Below, piece after piece: positions 53,847-59,780 of a stretch of DNA of 64,000 bases. The DNA is from a virus, in IMG/VR virus record IMGVR_UViG_3300034198_023063, positions 16,758 to 80,757 of that record. One strand, 5' to 3'. Numbering within the stretch: position 1 is the first letter of the stretch; every line of letters starts with the position of its first letter. Position numbers and translations under genes: made by a program. A model generated the notes under the pieces. The model did no database searches, had not been told where the DNA came from, and saw only the letters and a program-made list of their open reading frames with translations.

Positions 53847-53871
53847 GTTTTCCTTTTAGACATTGGAAAAC
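53847..53871 (-). promoter_or_regulatory. Leader hairpin hiding the sigma gene's ribosome-binding site
   Basis: GTTTTCC (53847-53853) and GGAAAAC (53865-53871) are fully complementary with an 11-base loop. On the minus strand the 3' arm holds the purine-rich Shine-Dalgarno sequence (AAGGAAAAC) that precedes the ATG at 53843. Pairing would block translation, so RNA structure or a bound factor could control the sigma-like gene. Confidence 0.5.
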
Positions 53872-54314
53872 AGCCATCGCCTTTATAACTTTTCCCTGAG
53901 TTGGCTTTTAAGAAATAGCAGGTCAACTGAAATTGTTAGATTTCAGTTTATTTAACCCAATCCTACCCGCTTCAGTCATCGCATCCCCGGCTTTAGTGAG
54001 TCCGTGTAGCTCGCGACTAAGATTGGCTATTTTCTGCTAACTGTTTACGGTTGACTTTTTTTTCGACACAGCCATCGCCTTTTCCCTTGAGAGGATTTAA
54101 GTTTCTAGCAGTTTTTCACAGGGGCCTTTAGGACGCCGCTTCTCCCGAACTAACGCTGGGATTTCTCCCAACCGCCTGTGGTCTTTTTACGGGCTTGTTG
54201 TCTCTTACGAGTTTTAAATGGGTTTCCCCAAGTGAGCATGGTTTTGCTCTAGCTACCACCAACACCGCACAGTAAGTTAAAAAGAACAATGATCCGTTTC
54301 CCTTGAAAGTCAAG
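53872..54314 (-). ncRNA. Candidate large structured non-coding RNA
   Basis: About 440-470 bases between two minus-strand genes hold no plausible gene (a 74-codon frame here is a shadow), yet are much more GC-rich than their surroundings and full of inverted repeats. Stems: 53925-53933 with 53940-53948 (9 bp); 53957-53962 with 54021-54026; 54034-54039 with 54106-54111; 54117-54122 with 54175-54180; 54157-54161 with 54166-54170; 54219-54222 with 54227-54230; 54234-54237 with 54246-54249. Two of them close GAAA tetraloops only when read on the minus strand, which sets the direction. A 14-base direct repeat (53870-53883, 54068-54081) also lies here. It did not match tmRNA, RNase P or a group I/II intron by eye; phage-linked families such as ROOL or GOLLD remain open. 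Confidence 0.45.
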
Positions 54315-54722
54315 TTACTTCTGCAAATCTTTTGGCGAAACTTTAGATGCAATAAATATTAAATTTTTAATATCTTTTTCCGTTATATTTTTCGGATCGC
54401 TCTTTTCGGCTTCGTTTTGGAGAACTTCGCAGACGTTATTTATTACACTCGAAATTCCAGCAGCAAGAAGATAGTTGAGTTCGATTTGCTGAGAAAATGC
54501 CTCTAGCGACTTAAATAAAATCCAGTAATCAGATCCTCCAACTGAACAGCTTCTGAGCAGACCAGAAGTTTCCATATCCTTCAACGCACATCTTAAAGCG
54601 GCTTCGTCTTCCTCTTCGTTTTCTGTAACCATTACGATTTCTTTAAAATGGGTTTTTAAATTTAAAACAGTTTTTTTGTTGAAAAACTCATTGATTAACT
54701 GATAAGCATCTAAAATAGTCAT
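54315..54722 (-). CDS. Small protein, possible winged-helix domain
   Basis: A 135-residue protein. Residues ~40-70 (ALRCALKDMETSGLLRSC, then a short hairpin) have the shape of a winged-helix recognition helix and wing; the rest is helical and acidic. No other motif is seen. It is the first gene of the minus-strand arm next to the divergent dUTPase promoter, with the structured non-coding segment behind it. A regulatory role is conceivable, but it could be any small phage protein. The ATG at 54722 has no strong Shine-Dalgarno sequence upstream. Confidence 0.5.
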   Translation of the reverse strand: MTILDAYQLINEFFNKKTVLNLKTHFKEIVMVTENEEEDEAALRCALKDMETSGLLRSCSVGGSDYWILFKSLEAFSQQIELNYLLAAGISSVINNVCEVLQNEAEKSDPKNITEKDIKNLIFIASKVSPKDLQK

Positions 54723-54764
54723 ATTAACAGTATTACAATAAAATAAAAAAAATCAACTTTTAAA

Positions 54765-54798
54765 TTGACTTTTGTTCTTTCATATCCCATAATCAAGC
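54765..54798 (+). promoter_or_regulatory. Strong sigma-70-type promoter for dUTPase, leaderless
   Basis: TTGACT (54765-54770), 17-base spacer, CATAAT (54788-54793), then 5 bases to the GTG start at 54799. Near-consensus hexamers with ideal spacing place +1 at the GTG. No ribosome-binding site precedes it. The divergent gene at 54722 lies on the other side of this region. Confidence 0.7.
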
Positions 54799-55218
54799 GT
54801 GGATGTTTTTATAAAACTTTTAAGTGACGTGGCTAAAACCCCGACCCAAGGGACAGCTTTTTCGGCTGGGTATGACCTTTACTCCGCAGAAAGCACAACG
54901 ATTGCCAGATTTGCAAGAAAGTTAATCAAGACAAATATTAGCTTGGCTATTCCCATTAATTATTATGGAAGGATAGCTCCTAGGTCTGGTTTAGCTTTTA
55001 AAAACGGTATAGATGTTATGGCTGGAGTTATAGACTCCGACTATAGAGGTGATATTGGTGTAATATTATATAACACGGACGAAAAGGAATTCGTAGTTAA
55101 TGTTGGCGACAAGATCGCTCAAATAATCATAGAACCATGCGCTTATTCAAACTTTGTAATATCAAAAGAATTGCCAGCTTCTAAGCGTGGAGATGGTGGT
55201 TATGGACATACTGGCTAA
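54799..55218 (+). CDS. dut: dUTPase
   Basis: A 139-residue trimeric-type dUTPase with its five motifs: AGYDLYSAE (I), PRSGLAFKNGI (II/III region: the catalytic Asp lies in VIDSDYRGDIGV), GDKIAQIII (IV) and RGDGGYGHTG at the C-terminus (V, with Tyr and His for the usual Phe and Ser). It converts dUTP to dUMP, keeping uracil out of DNA and feeding thymidylate synthesis. The start is GTG, set by the promoter just upstream; there is no other in-frame start nearby. The C-terminus overlaps the next gene by 17 bp. Confidence 0.92.
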   Translation: MDVFIKLLSDVAKTPTQGTAFSAGYDLYSAESTTIARFARKLIKTNISLAIPINYYGRIAPRSGLAFKNGIDVMAGVIDSDYRGDIGVILYNTDEKEFVVNVGDKIAQIIIEPCAYSNFVISKELPASKRGDGGYGHTG

Positions 55219-55534
55219 CATTTCTAACGCAGCCGCTTGTTCTGCTGTATCTTTCTTGATTTACAAGACTGATTTCATAGCTGAATATGGAAAGCTTATT
55301 GGCTTATCTAAGCCTTTAAGGTTAAGCGAGTATTTCTGTCATAAAATATTAAGCGGCGGCAAGGCGTCTTATTTTGATTTTCTAAAGTCCAAATACGATA
55401 ATTTTATCGCTAGATTACTATCATGTCCTTTTTGCTTAGGGTTCTGGCTTTGCTTGATCGCAAGTAAATTTAAAATTGATGTTTTAACGTGCTACTTCTT
55501 TTACGTTTTATTTTACAAGATCATAAACAAGTAA
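55202..55534 (+). CDS. DUF1360-like small membrane protein
   Basis: A 110-residue protein from the chosen ATG; a GTG five codons upstream is possible. It has an N-terminal hydrophobic stretch, a middle soluble part and a final membrane segment. The motif LLSCPFCLGFWLCLI (~residues 82-96) is the CPxCxGFW signature of DUF1360 membrane proteins of unknown function, found in bacteria and phages. It overlaps the dUTPase gene by 17 bp, so the two are coupled. A membrane-associated late function is possible but unsupported. Confidence 0.6.
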   Translation: MDILANISNAAACSAVSFLIYKTDFIAEYGKLIGLSKPLRLSEYFCHKILSGGKASYFDFLKSKYDNFIARLLSCPFCLGFWLCLIASKFKIDVLTCYFFYVLFYKIINK

Positions 55535-55535
55535 A

Positions 55536-55847
55536 ATGACAAAAATATTAGAAATAAATGGCTTCTTTTCCTTTTGCCAATTTCTGGCAAAGCACCCAGA
55601 AGAAATAATAAAAAATAAAGAATTAGAAAATCTTTTAGATTTTTGTTTTAAAGCCGTATCAAACTGTAATTGCTCCGAGAAAGACAAGGAGGAAGCCGTG
55701 TTCTTAAATGAAGAGTTTGAAAAAAGAATGTTATCTATGCCTGAAGACTGCATAAATAATATAGGCAACCTATTTTGTTCTAATGGTAACTATAGCGAAG
55801 GATATATAGTTTTTCCAAACTCAAACAATAAAATCAAAATTAAATGA
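55536..55847 (+). CDS. Unknown small soluble protein
   Basis: A 103-residue, helical, mildly acidic protein with scattered Cys (SNCNCSEKD, DCINNIG). No family is recognised. It begins 1 bp after the previous stop and its stop overlaps the next ATG by 4 bp, making a coupled run of small genes from dUTPase onward. Typical of early phage genes of unknown function. Confidence 0.5.
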   Translation: MTKILEINGFFSFCQFLAKHPEEIIKNKELENLLDFCFKAVSNCNCSEKDKEEAVFLNEEFEKRMLSMPEDCINNIGNLFCSNGNYSEGYIVFPNSNNKIKIK

Positions 55848-56023
55848 ACGACATTAAAATTCAAATAAACAAAAAACTAATTGGCAAATCAGTTAAGGTT
55901 TTAGATGAAGGTTTTGAATGGATTGGCGAAGTTGTAGATGTTAGAGACGAAGAGTCTTTCGTTGTTTCTAACGGAGAATCTTTATCTGTTGTCGATATTT
56001 TTAATATAAGATCTCTCGATTAG
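55844..56023 (+). CDS. 59-residue unknown protein (SH3-like?)
   Basis: A small frame of 59 codons overlapping the previous gene by 4 bp (ATGA). The product reads as five or so strands: GKSVKVLDEG, WIGEVVDVRD, ESFVVSNGES and SVVDIFNIRS, the pattern of a small beta-barrel such as an SH3-like or KOW-like fold. The coupled start and tight position support a real gene despite its size. Function unknown. Confidence 0.55.
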   Translation: MNDIKIQINKKLIGKSVKVLDEGFEWIGEVVDVRDEESFVVSNGESLSVVDIFNIRSLD

Positions 56024-56038
56024 GTGTAATAAACAAAT

Positions 56039-56242
56039 ATGCCATTACCTAATCCAAGAAAAGGCCAAGACCAAAACGCGTTTATGTCTAAATGCATGGG
56101 AGACGAAACAATAAAGAAAGAGTTTCCCAATCAAAAACAAAGAATAGCCGTTTGCTTGAGCCAATTTAAGAGGAAAAAAGCTACAGCTTCCGAAGACACA
56201 GATTGGGACAGCATCTTCGACGAAGATTTCATTTTATTTTAA
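56039..56242 (+). CDS. Short conserved phage protein
   Basis: A 67-residue protein with MPLPNPRKGQ, then an F-x-SKCMGDE segment, FPNQKQRIAVCLSQF and an acidic, aromatic C-terminus. I recognise the FM..CM....KEFP.QKQR.AVC pattern from small proteins of T4-like and other myoviruses, where it also occurs at the N-terminus of larger structural proteins, but the function is unknown. The start follows a GGTG-containing region. The gene ends at a bidirectional terminator shared with the Gly-rich minus-strand gene. Confidence 0.65.
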   Translation: MPLPNPRKGQDQNAFMSKCMGDETIKKEFPNQKQRIAVCLSQFKRKKATASEDTDWDSIFDEDFILF

Positions 56243-56243
56243 T

Positions 56244-56281
56244 AAAAAAAGAGGCGCGTTTTTCAACGCGCCCTTGTTTTT
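56244..56281. terminator. Bidirectional intrinsic terminator
   Basis: GGCGCGTT (56253-56260) and AACGCGCC (56265-56272) pair with a 4-base loop (TTTC on plus, GAAA on minus). On minus the stem is followed by TCTTTTTTT, on plus by a T-rich CTTGTTTT run. It lies between two convergent genes and should stop both transcripts. Confidence 0.8.
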
Positions 56282-56290
56282 AAATGAATG

Positions 56291-56515
56291 TTAACGCTTT
56301 CCGGTGTTTCCTGAATTACCGGCACTTCCGCCCTTTCCGACATTGCCAGTAGAGCCTCCGTTACCGACATTTCCAGTAGAGCCTCCCTTACCGACATTTC
56401 CAGTAGAGCCTCCTTTACCGACATTACCAGCATTACCAGCGGATGATGTATTGCCGACATTTCCGACGTTTCCAGTCTTAGCTGCGGCCTTTTTTTGCTT
56501 TTTTGTCTTACTCAT
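56291..56515 (-). CDS. Gly/Asn/Ser repeat protein
   Basis: A 74-residue protein with a basic N-terminus (MSKTKKQKKAAAKTG) and then near-perfect 9-residue repeats of the GKGGSTGNV type, which makes the DNA unusually GC-rich. The minus strand is chosen because a strong terminator directly follows its stop and the basic start is protein-like, while the overlapping plus-strand frame is a Pro/Leu/Phe repeat shadow. The composition suggests a disordered or fibrous, possibly RNA/DNA-binding or condensate-forming, peptide. It is the only minus-strand gene in this part of the plus-strand block, hence independently expressed. Confidence 0.55.
   Translation of the reverse strand: MSKTKKQKKAAAKTGNVGNVGNTSSAGNAGNVGKGGSTGNVGKGGSTGNVGNGGSTGNVGKGGSAGNSGNTGKR
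56340..56420 (-). repeat. 27-bp tandem repeat inside the Gly-rich gene
   Basis: Three units of 27 bp (56340-56366, 56367-56393, 56394-56420) differ at only one or two positions, encoding the 9-residue GKGGSTGNV/GNGGSTGNV repeat; degenerate copies flank them. The multiple-of-three length keeps the frame when units are gained or lost. Confidence 0.8.
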
Positions 56516-56560
56516 AACGTAATATATTAAACTAACTATTCTAAAAATCTAAAAAAAATC

Positions 56561-56595
56561 TTGACTTTTTTATTTCGGAGAAGCTCATTATTAGT
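56561..56595 (+). promoter_or_regulatory. Promoter for the HNH gene, leaderless architecture
   Basis: TTGACT (56561-56566), 19-base spacer, CATTAT (56586-56591), then 4 bases to the GTG at 56596. The spacer is longer than ideal, as in the deaminase promoter. No Shine-Dalgarno sequence is near the GTG, although a CGGAGAAG lies about 15 bases upstream. Confidence 0.5.
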
Positions 56596-57210
56596 GTGGC
56601 AGGAATAGAAGATAAACCTCTTTGTTTATGCTTGAATAAAAGATGGCAGCGGATTGGTATAAAATCCGTCAGGCAAGCTTTTAATGAATTGGTTAGCCCA
56701 TTTTGTTCTGCTTTAAATATTGTTTATAGGCAAAATGAAGATGGTTCATTTGATTTCAATGATGTATTAGACATTCAAGCCCTTAAATGGGAAGATTGGA
56801 TTAAACTTCCAATTCGCTCTTGTGATTTTGAGATCAGAACCAGCAAATTAACAATCAGAGTTCCAACAGTTATCGTTTCTTCCAGATACTCTGAAATGCC
56901 TGAAAAAAGATACAATCCAACCAAACATAATATTTGGATTAGAGATAATGGAACTTGTCAGTATTCTGGTAAAAAACTACAGAAAGAAGAAGCCAACATT
57001 GACCACCCAATGCCAAAATCGAGAGGAGGCCCAAATACTTGGGAAAACATGGTGCTTTGCCATAAAGATATAAATTCCAAAAAGGGCAGCAAAACCCCAG
57101 AAGAAGCTGGTCTTAAATTAATAAGACAGCCTAAAAAATTGCAACCTACGTTGTTTTGTGACGCTTTAAAGTTTAATAACCATATAGATTGGGCTTTATT
57201 TTCAAAATGA
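56596..57210 (+). CDS. HNH endonuclease
   Basis: A 204-residue protein. The C-terminal ~100 residues carry the HNH fold: an RDNGTCQYSGK segment, the NIDHPMPKSRGG motif with its His/Asp, the NMVLCHKDINSKKG segment (Asn/His and zinc-side residues), and a closing helix. The N-terminal ~90 residues (CLCLNKRWQRIG, ALKWEDW) match the small domain often fused to HNH nucleases in bacteria and phages. GTG is taken as start because of the promoter just upstream. It may be a free-standing homing-type or packaging/repair nuclease. It overlaps the kinase gene by 4 bp. Confidence 0.8.
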   Translation: MAGIEDKPLCLCLNKRWQRIGIKSVRQAFNELVSPFCSALNIVYRQNEDGSFDFNDVLDIQALKWEDWIKLPIRSCDFEIRTSKLTIRVPTVIVSSRYSEMPEKRYNPTKHNIWIRDNGTCQYSGKKLQKEEANIDHPMPKSRGGPNTWENMVLCHKDINSKKGSKTPEEAGLKLIRQPKKLQPTLFCDALKFNNHIDWALFSK

Positions 57211-57878
57211 AAAAAATAATAGGAATATCAGGGTTAGCTGGCGACGGCAAGGATACTGTTTGTGAAATGTTTTCAGCATTTTTTAAAATTGCTGGATTTG
57301 AATTTCAAAGAATATCCTTAGCAGATAAACTTAAGGAAAAGTGCGCTCCAGCAATGAAGGAGATGTTCAAGATCGATCCTACTAACTGCCCCAGAGAAGA
57401 CAAGGATAAGATAAGAGACTACCTTGTATTTTACGCTAAGGTAGCGAGAATAGAGTCTAAAGGAAAGTTTTGGACATCTATTGTTGACGAAATCATAAAA
57501 AAAGACAATATTAAACCCAAAACCAATAAAATATATTGCATTCCAGATATTCGTCATGCTTATTATCCAGAAGACGAGGCTCAATGGGTCAAAAAAAACG
57601 ATGGTATCTTAGTTCATGTTAAAAAATACACCATAGAAAGCCCATCTCCCTTTAGAATCAAGTATTCACAACCCATAAATCAAGAAGAAGCATTCAATAC
57701 GCCAATAGTTGAAAAACTTGCTGATTTCGTCTTGGAATTAAGCGATTGCTCCCCACTTAAACCATCTCAAAATATTACCAGCATTCAAGCAGTGTCAGAG
57801 ACATTTCGCATGATCATCGACTCAATTGAAGCGTCAAAAAGTCACTCTAAGTCGCTAAAATCAGGAAAAAACGCCTAA
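57207..57878 (+). CDS. Deoxynucleoside monophosphate kinase
   Basis: A 223-residue P-loop kinase from the inner ATG (MKKIIGISG); the longer frame starts six codons earlier inside the HNH gene, so ATGA overlap with that gene's stop favours the inner start. GLAGDGKDT (residues 9-17) is the P-loop, and DIRHAYYPEDEAQW and a following RI/SP segment fit the T4 gp1-type dNMP kinase family, which phosphorylates dNMPs (often including modified ones) to dNDPs. It would supply nucleotides for replication, alongside dUTPase, deaminase and NrdJ. Confidence 0.75.
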   Translation: MKKIIGISGLAGDGKDTVCEMFSAFFKIAGFEFQRISLADKLKEKCAPAMKEMFKIDPTNCPREDKDKIRDYLVFYAKVARIESKGKFWTSIVDEIIKKDNIKPKTNKIYCIPDIRHAYYPEDEAQWVKKNDGILVHVKKYTIESPSPFRIKYSQPINQEEAFNTPIVEKLADFVLELSDCSPLKPSQNITSIQAVSETFRMIIDSIEASKSHSKSLKSGKNA

Positions 57879-57915
57879 AACAAGCTGGCATATCAAATGC
57901 TAAAAAAAATTGTCT

Positions 57916-58251
57916 ATGAATACATTACATAAATCAACTGAAGAAGCAATAAAGAAAATCAACAGTTATGCAACCCTGTCTTTGTGGGAAGAGACTGAGT
58001 CAAGTTATGATTTTGAACTTGATGTTCCGGGTTTTTCTAAGCCTGAAATAGCCGTCTCTACTAAGGGAACCATGCTGAGTGTTTCTATCACGCCAAACGA
58101 GAAGAATAAAAGAGAAGCTTTCAGCGCAGAATATCGTCTTCCGCAAATCGCCAATTTAGGAGAAACACAGGCTACCCTAGAGAACGGAGTCTTGTTCGTT
58201 AGCGTCCCTAAAAAAGAGCAGGAAAAAGCCAAGCCTATTTGCATAAAATAA
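57916..58251 (+). CDS. Small heat-shock protein (Hsp20/alpha-crystallin)
   Basis: A 111-residue protein with the alpha-crystallin domain: YDFELDVPGFSKPEI, SVSITPNE, the AEYRLP segment, LENGVLFVSVPK and a short tail. ATG at 57916 is preferred over an upstream TTG. Small Hsp20 proteins are carried by many marine cyanophages and large myoviruses and are thought to help virion assembly or protect folding during infection. It is followed by its neighbour's promoter in the stop region. The N-terminal region is short, typical of phage versions. Confidence 0.85.
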   Translation: MNTLHKSTEEAIKKINSYATLSLWEETESSYDFELDVPGFSKPEIAVSTKGTMLSVSITPNEKNKREAFSAEYRLPQIANLGETQATLENGVLFVSVPKKEQEKAKPICIK

Positions 58252-58252
58252 C

Positions 58253-58289
58253 TTGACTTTATTATAGAAAAGATTCATAATTCATTGAT
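58253..58289 (+). promoter_or_regulatory. Strong promoter, near-leaderless
   Basis: TTGACT (58253-58258), 17-base spacer, CATAAT (58276-58281), then 8 bases to the ATG at 58290. It has the same hexamers and spacer as the dUTPase promoter. It begins right after the Hsp20 stop codon. No Shine-Dalgarno sequence precedes the ATG. Confidence 0.65.
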
Positions 58290-58478
58290 ATGAATAAGTA
58301 CACTATTACAGTAACGGAATCAGATAGCGGCAGACTTGCTATTATCAGCGTGTCTCAGCTAACCAAGGTTAATCAGCACAAGACCATTTCTAAGCCGTTG
58401 GCTAGAAACGCTTTTGGCTTTGCTGACGCCTCAGACCCGCAAACGCTCACCAAGCGAGCGGCAAGGAAGTCGCGCTGA
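58290..58478 (+). CDS. Unknown small basic protein
   Basis: A 62-residue protein: a short beta-type N-terminal half (YTITVTESDSGRLAII) and a basic C-terminal tail with a TKRAARKS stretch. The composition suggests nucleic-acid contact. It is independently transcribed, with a near-consensus promoter before and a strong terminator after, so it may be an abundant early protein. No family recognised. Confidence 0.5.
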   Translation: MNKYTITVTESDSGRLAIISVSQLTKVNQHKTISKPLARNAFGFADASDPQTLTKRAARKSR

Positions 58479-58484
58479 ATCCAA

Positions 58485-58509
58485 GGGGGCGAAAGCCCCC
58501 GTTTTTTTT
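58485..58509 (+). terminator. Strong intrinsic terminator
   Basis: GGGGGC (58485-58490), GAAA tetraloop, GCCCCC (58495-58500), then GTTTTTTTT. This is a classic Rho-independent terminator closing the 58290 gene and separating it from the next gene and the tRNA. Confidence 0.9.
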
Positions 58510-58511
58510 AC

Positions 58512-58727
58512 ATGGATAAAATTGACATCATTTTGAAAACTTGCGACTTTTATAAAAAAGAATGCAAGAAAGTATTAGCCGAAAGCATAAAATGCAAAAC
58601 TGTAAAAGAAAAGAAAGACAACCTAGTAAAATTAAAAACCCTAAAAGCTAAAATAATATTTGAAATTGAGCAAATAAACAAAATAATAAAAGAATCACAA
58701 GACGGGGATGAGTGGAAAGATGGCTGA
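58512..58727 (+). CDS. Lys-rich helical small protein
   Basis: A 71-residue, very Lys/Ile/Glu-rich protein predicted to be one long helix or helical hairpin (coiled-coil-like spacing of Ile/Leu). The 3' end runs 14 bases into the tRNA gene, so if the frame is real its last five codons are also tRNA sequence. It starts just after the terminator with no strong ribosome-binding site. Function unknown; a shadow frame is possible. Confidence 0.4.
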   Translation: MDKIDIILKTCDFYKKECKKVLAESIKCKTVKEKKDNLVKLKTLKAKIIFEIEQINKIIKESQDGDEWKDG

Positions 58728-58803
58728 GTGGCCTAAAGCGCGGGTTTGCTAAACCCGTGAACTTTAATCGGTTCCGAGGGTTCGAATCCCTCTCTTTCCG
58801 CCA
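58714..58803 (+). tRNA. tRNA-Ser (GCT)
   Basis: A 90-base tRNA with CCA encoded in DNA. The acceptor stem GGAAAGA pairs with TCTTTCC plus discriminator G; D-arm GGCTGAGTGGCC; anticodon arm CGGGTTTGCTAAACCCG with anticodon GCT (reads AGC/AGU); a long variable arm typical of Ser tRNAs; and the GGTTCGAATCC T-arm. AT-rich phages often carry tRNAs for codons they favour. It ends one base before the stop codon of the convergent gene at 58804, with no spacer. Confidence 0.9.
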
Positions 58804-59325
58804 TTAAAACGCTGTATATCCGTAAGTTCTTCCAGACCTTAAATAAGGATAAAACTCTGGGAAAGAGCCAGCCACAATATCGTCTCCAACAACTTGTTTT
58901 GGGTCCAACCTTCTAGCTCTGTAAGCACCAATCAAAAACTTAAGCTCTTCTTCCTCTTGTTTTTTCTCTGCTGAAACTGTTCTTATTAATTGTCCTCTGT
59001 CTACTTTTCTTACTTTGAATTCTCCCTCTTGAACTTCCACTACAGGGTCTGAATCTGTAACCGATAATTTAGATCTTATAACCACAGAGTATCTATAAAC
59101 CATGTATAATTTTTTTAAAATTGCCACTGCATTTATATCTATTTCAGCGCTATTATTGTCTGCGTCTGTTATTTCGTAATCGCTAGAAATGACAAAATTA
59201 GAATACAACAAACTATTTAAATATCCAACGTTTGCCCTAACCCAATAAGAGATAGCGGCTATACTTAAATCGGATGGTTCCCCTAAATCAAAATAAATTT
59301 CTTGAGCTATATCAACTACTTTCAT
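58804..59325 (-). CDS. Virion-type protein, unknown
   Basis: A 173-residue protein that begins VVDIAQEIYFDLGEPSDLSIAAISYWVR, a helical N-terminus like those of head-tail connector or tail-completion proteins in myoviruses, followed by a beta-type region and an Arg/Glu-rich helix. The C-terminus is Tyr/Gly rich. It follows the other minus-strand gene (59327) by 1 bp, so the two make a small operon opposite to their neighbours, which suits late virion genes. The connector call is tentative. Its stop is immediately next to the tRNA 3' end. Confidence 0.5.
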   Translation of the reverse strand: MKVVDIAQEIYFDLGEPSDLSIAAISYWVRANVGYLNSLLYSNFVISSDYEITDADNNSAEIDINAVAILKKLYMVYRYSVVIRSKLSVTDSDPVVEVQEGEFKVRKVDRGQLIRTVSAEKKQEEEELKFLIGAYRARRLDPKQVVGDDIVAGSFPEFYPYLRSGRTYGYTAF

Positions 59326-59326
59326 A

Positions 59327-59677
59327 TTAGTATGTTATTTCTGGGTTTATTGTGAATTTTCCATAATCTATAACTTTAGAATAGTTAACCCCAGAATATA
59401 TTTCTATGCTATATAAAGCTTTTGTAACTGGGGTTCCAGTTGTTTCGTTTCTTCCCAATTCTACTTCTACCAATCCGCTAACATAAGAAGACCCTAGATT
59501 TCCAGATACTATTGTTGGATTTAAATTAATTAATATTCCAGAACTTCCATAACTATACCTTACAAACCCAGAAATAGTGTACCCACTCAAATTAAGAGCC
59601 GATCCATTCTCATCTACTCCTGTAAGCCGTTTGTAAAAGTAATTGCCTTTTGTTATGGCTAAATCCATAATATACAT
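59327..59677 (-). CDS. Ig/BppU-like virion protein
   Basis: A 116-residue, beta-rich, Gly/Ser/Tyr-rich protein with the strand pattern of an Ig-like domain: an N-terminal ITKGNYFYKRLTG, LSGYTISGFVRYS, a long loop and a final FTINPEITY. Similar domains sit in baseplate (BppU N-terminus) and tail proteins. The exact start is uncertain: MYI or, three codons later, MDL; AAGGTG lies just upstream. A TATAAAT element near 59704-59710 (minus strand) lies ~30 bases upstream and could be a late-type promoter. It heads the two-gene minus-strand operon. Confidence 0.55.
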   Translation of the reverse strand: MYIMDLAITKGNYFYKRLTGVDENGSALNLSGYTISGFVRYSYGSSGILINLNPTIVSGNLGSSYVSGLVEVELGRNETTGTPVTKALYSIEIYSGVNYSKVIDYGKFTINPEITY

Positions 59678-59745
59678 TACACCTTAAAACAAAAACTTAA
59701 TTAATTTATAAAAAAGCAAGCCTCAAAAAATAGCAGATTTTCGGC

Positions 59746-59780
59746 TTGACAAAATTTATAAACTGACCACCATTGTATCG
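59746..59780 (+). promoter_or_regulatory. Promoter for the deaminase gene, leaderless architecture
   Basis: TTGACA (59746-59751), 19-base spacer, CATTGT (59771-59776), then 4 bases to GTG at 59781. Spacer and distance to start match those of the HNH promoter exactly. No ribosome-binding site is visible before the GTG. Confidence 0.5.

Noticed and set aside
53844-54314. Group I or II intron, tmRNA or RNase P RNA
   Set aside because: I could not find the conserved P/Q/R/S core, domain V, tmRNA ends or the RNase P P4 motif; the region is left as an unassigned structured RNA.
54128-54352. 74-residue minus-strand frame
   Set aside because: It overlaps the next gene, has no start signal or protein-like composition, and lies in the structured RNA region.
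56304-56522. Plus-strand Pro/Leu/Phe repeat frame
   Set aside because: It is antisense to the Gly-rich gene; the minus strand has the better start, basic N-terminus and a terminator after its stop.
56596-57210. HNH gene as a homing element inserted in another gene
   Set aside because: No interrupted host gene or flanking intron is visible; it is a free-standing gene with its own promoter.
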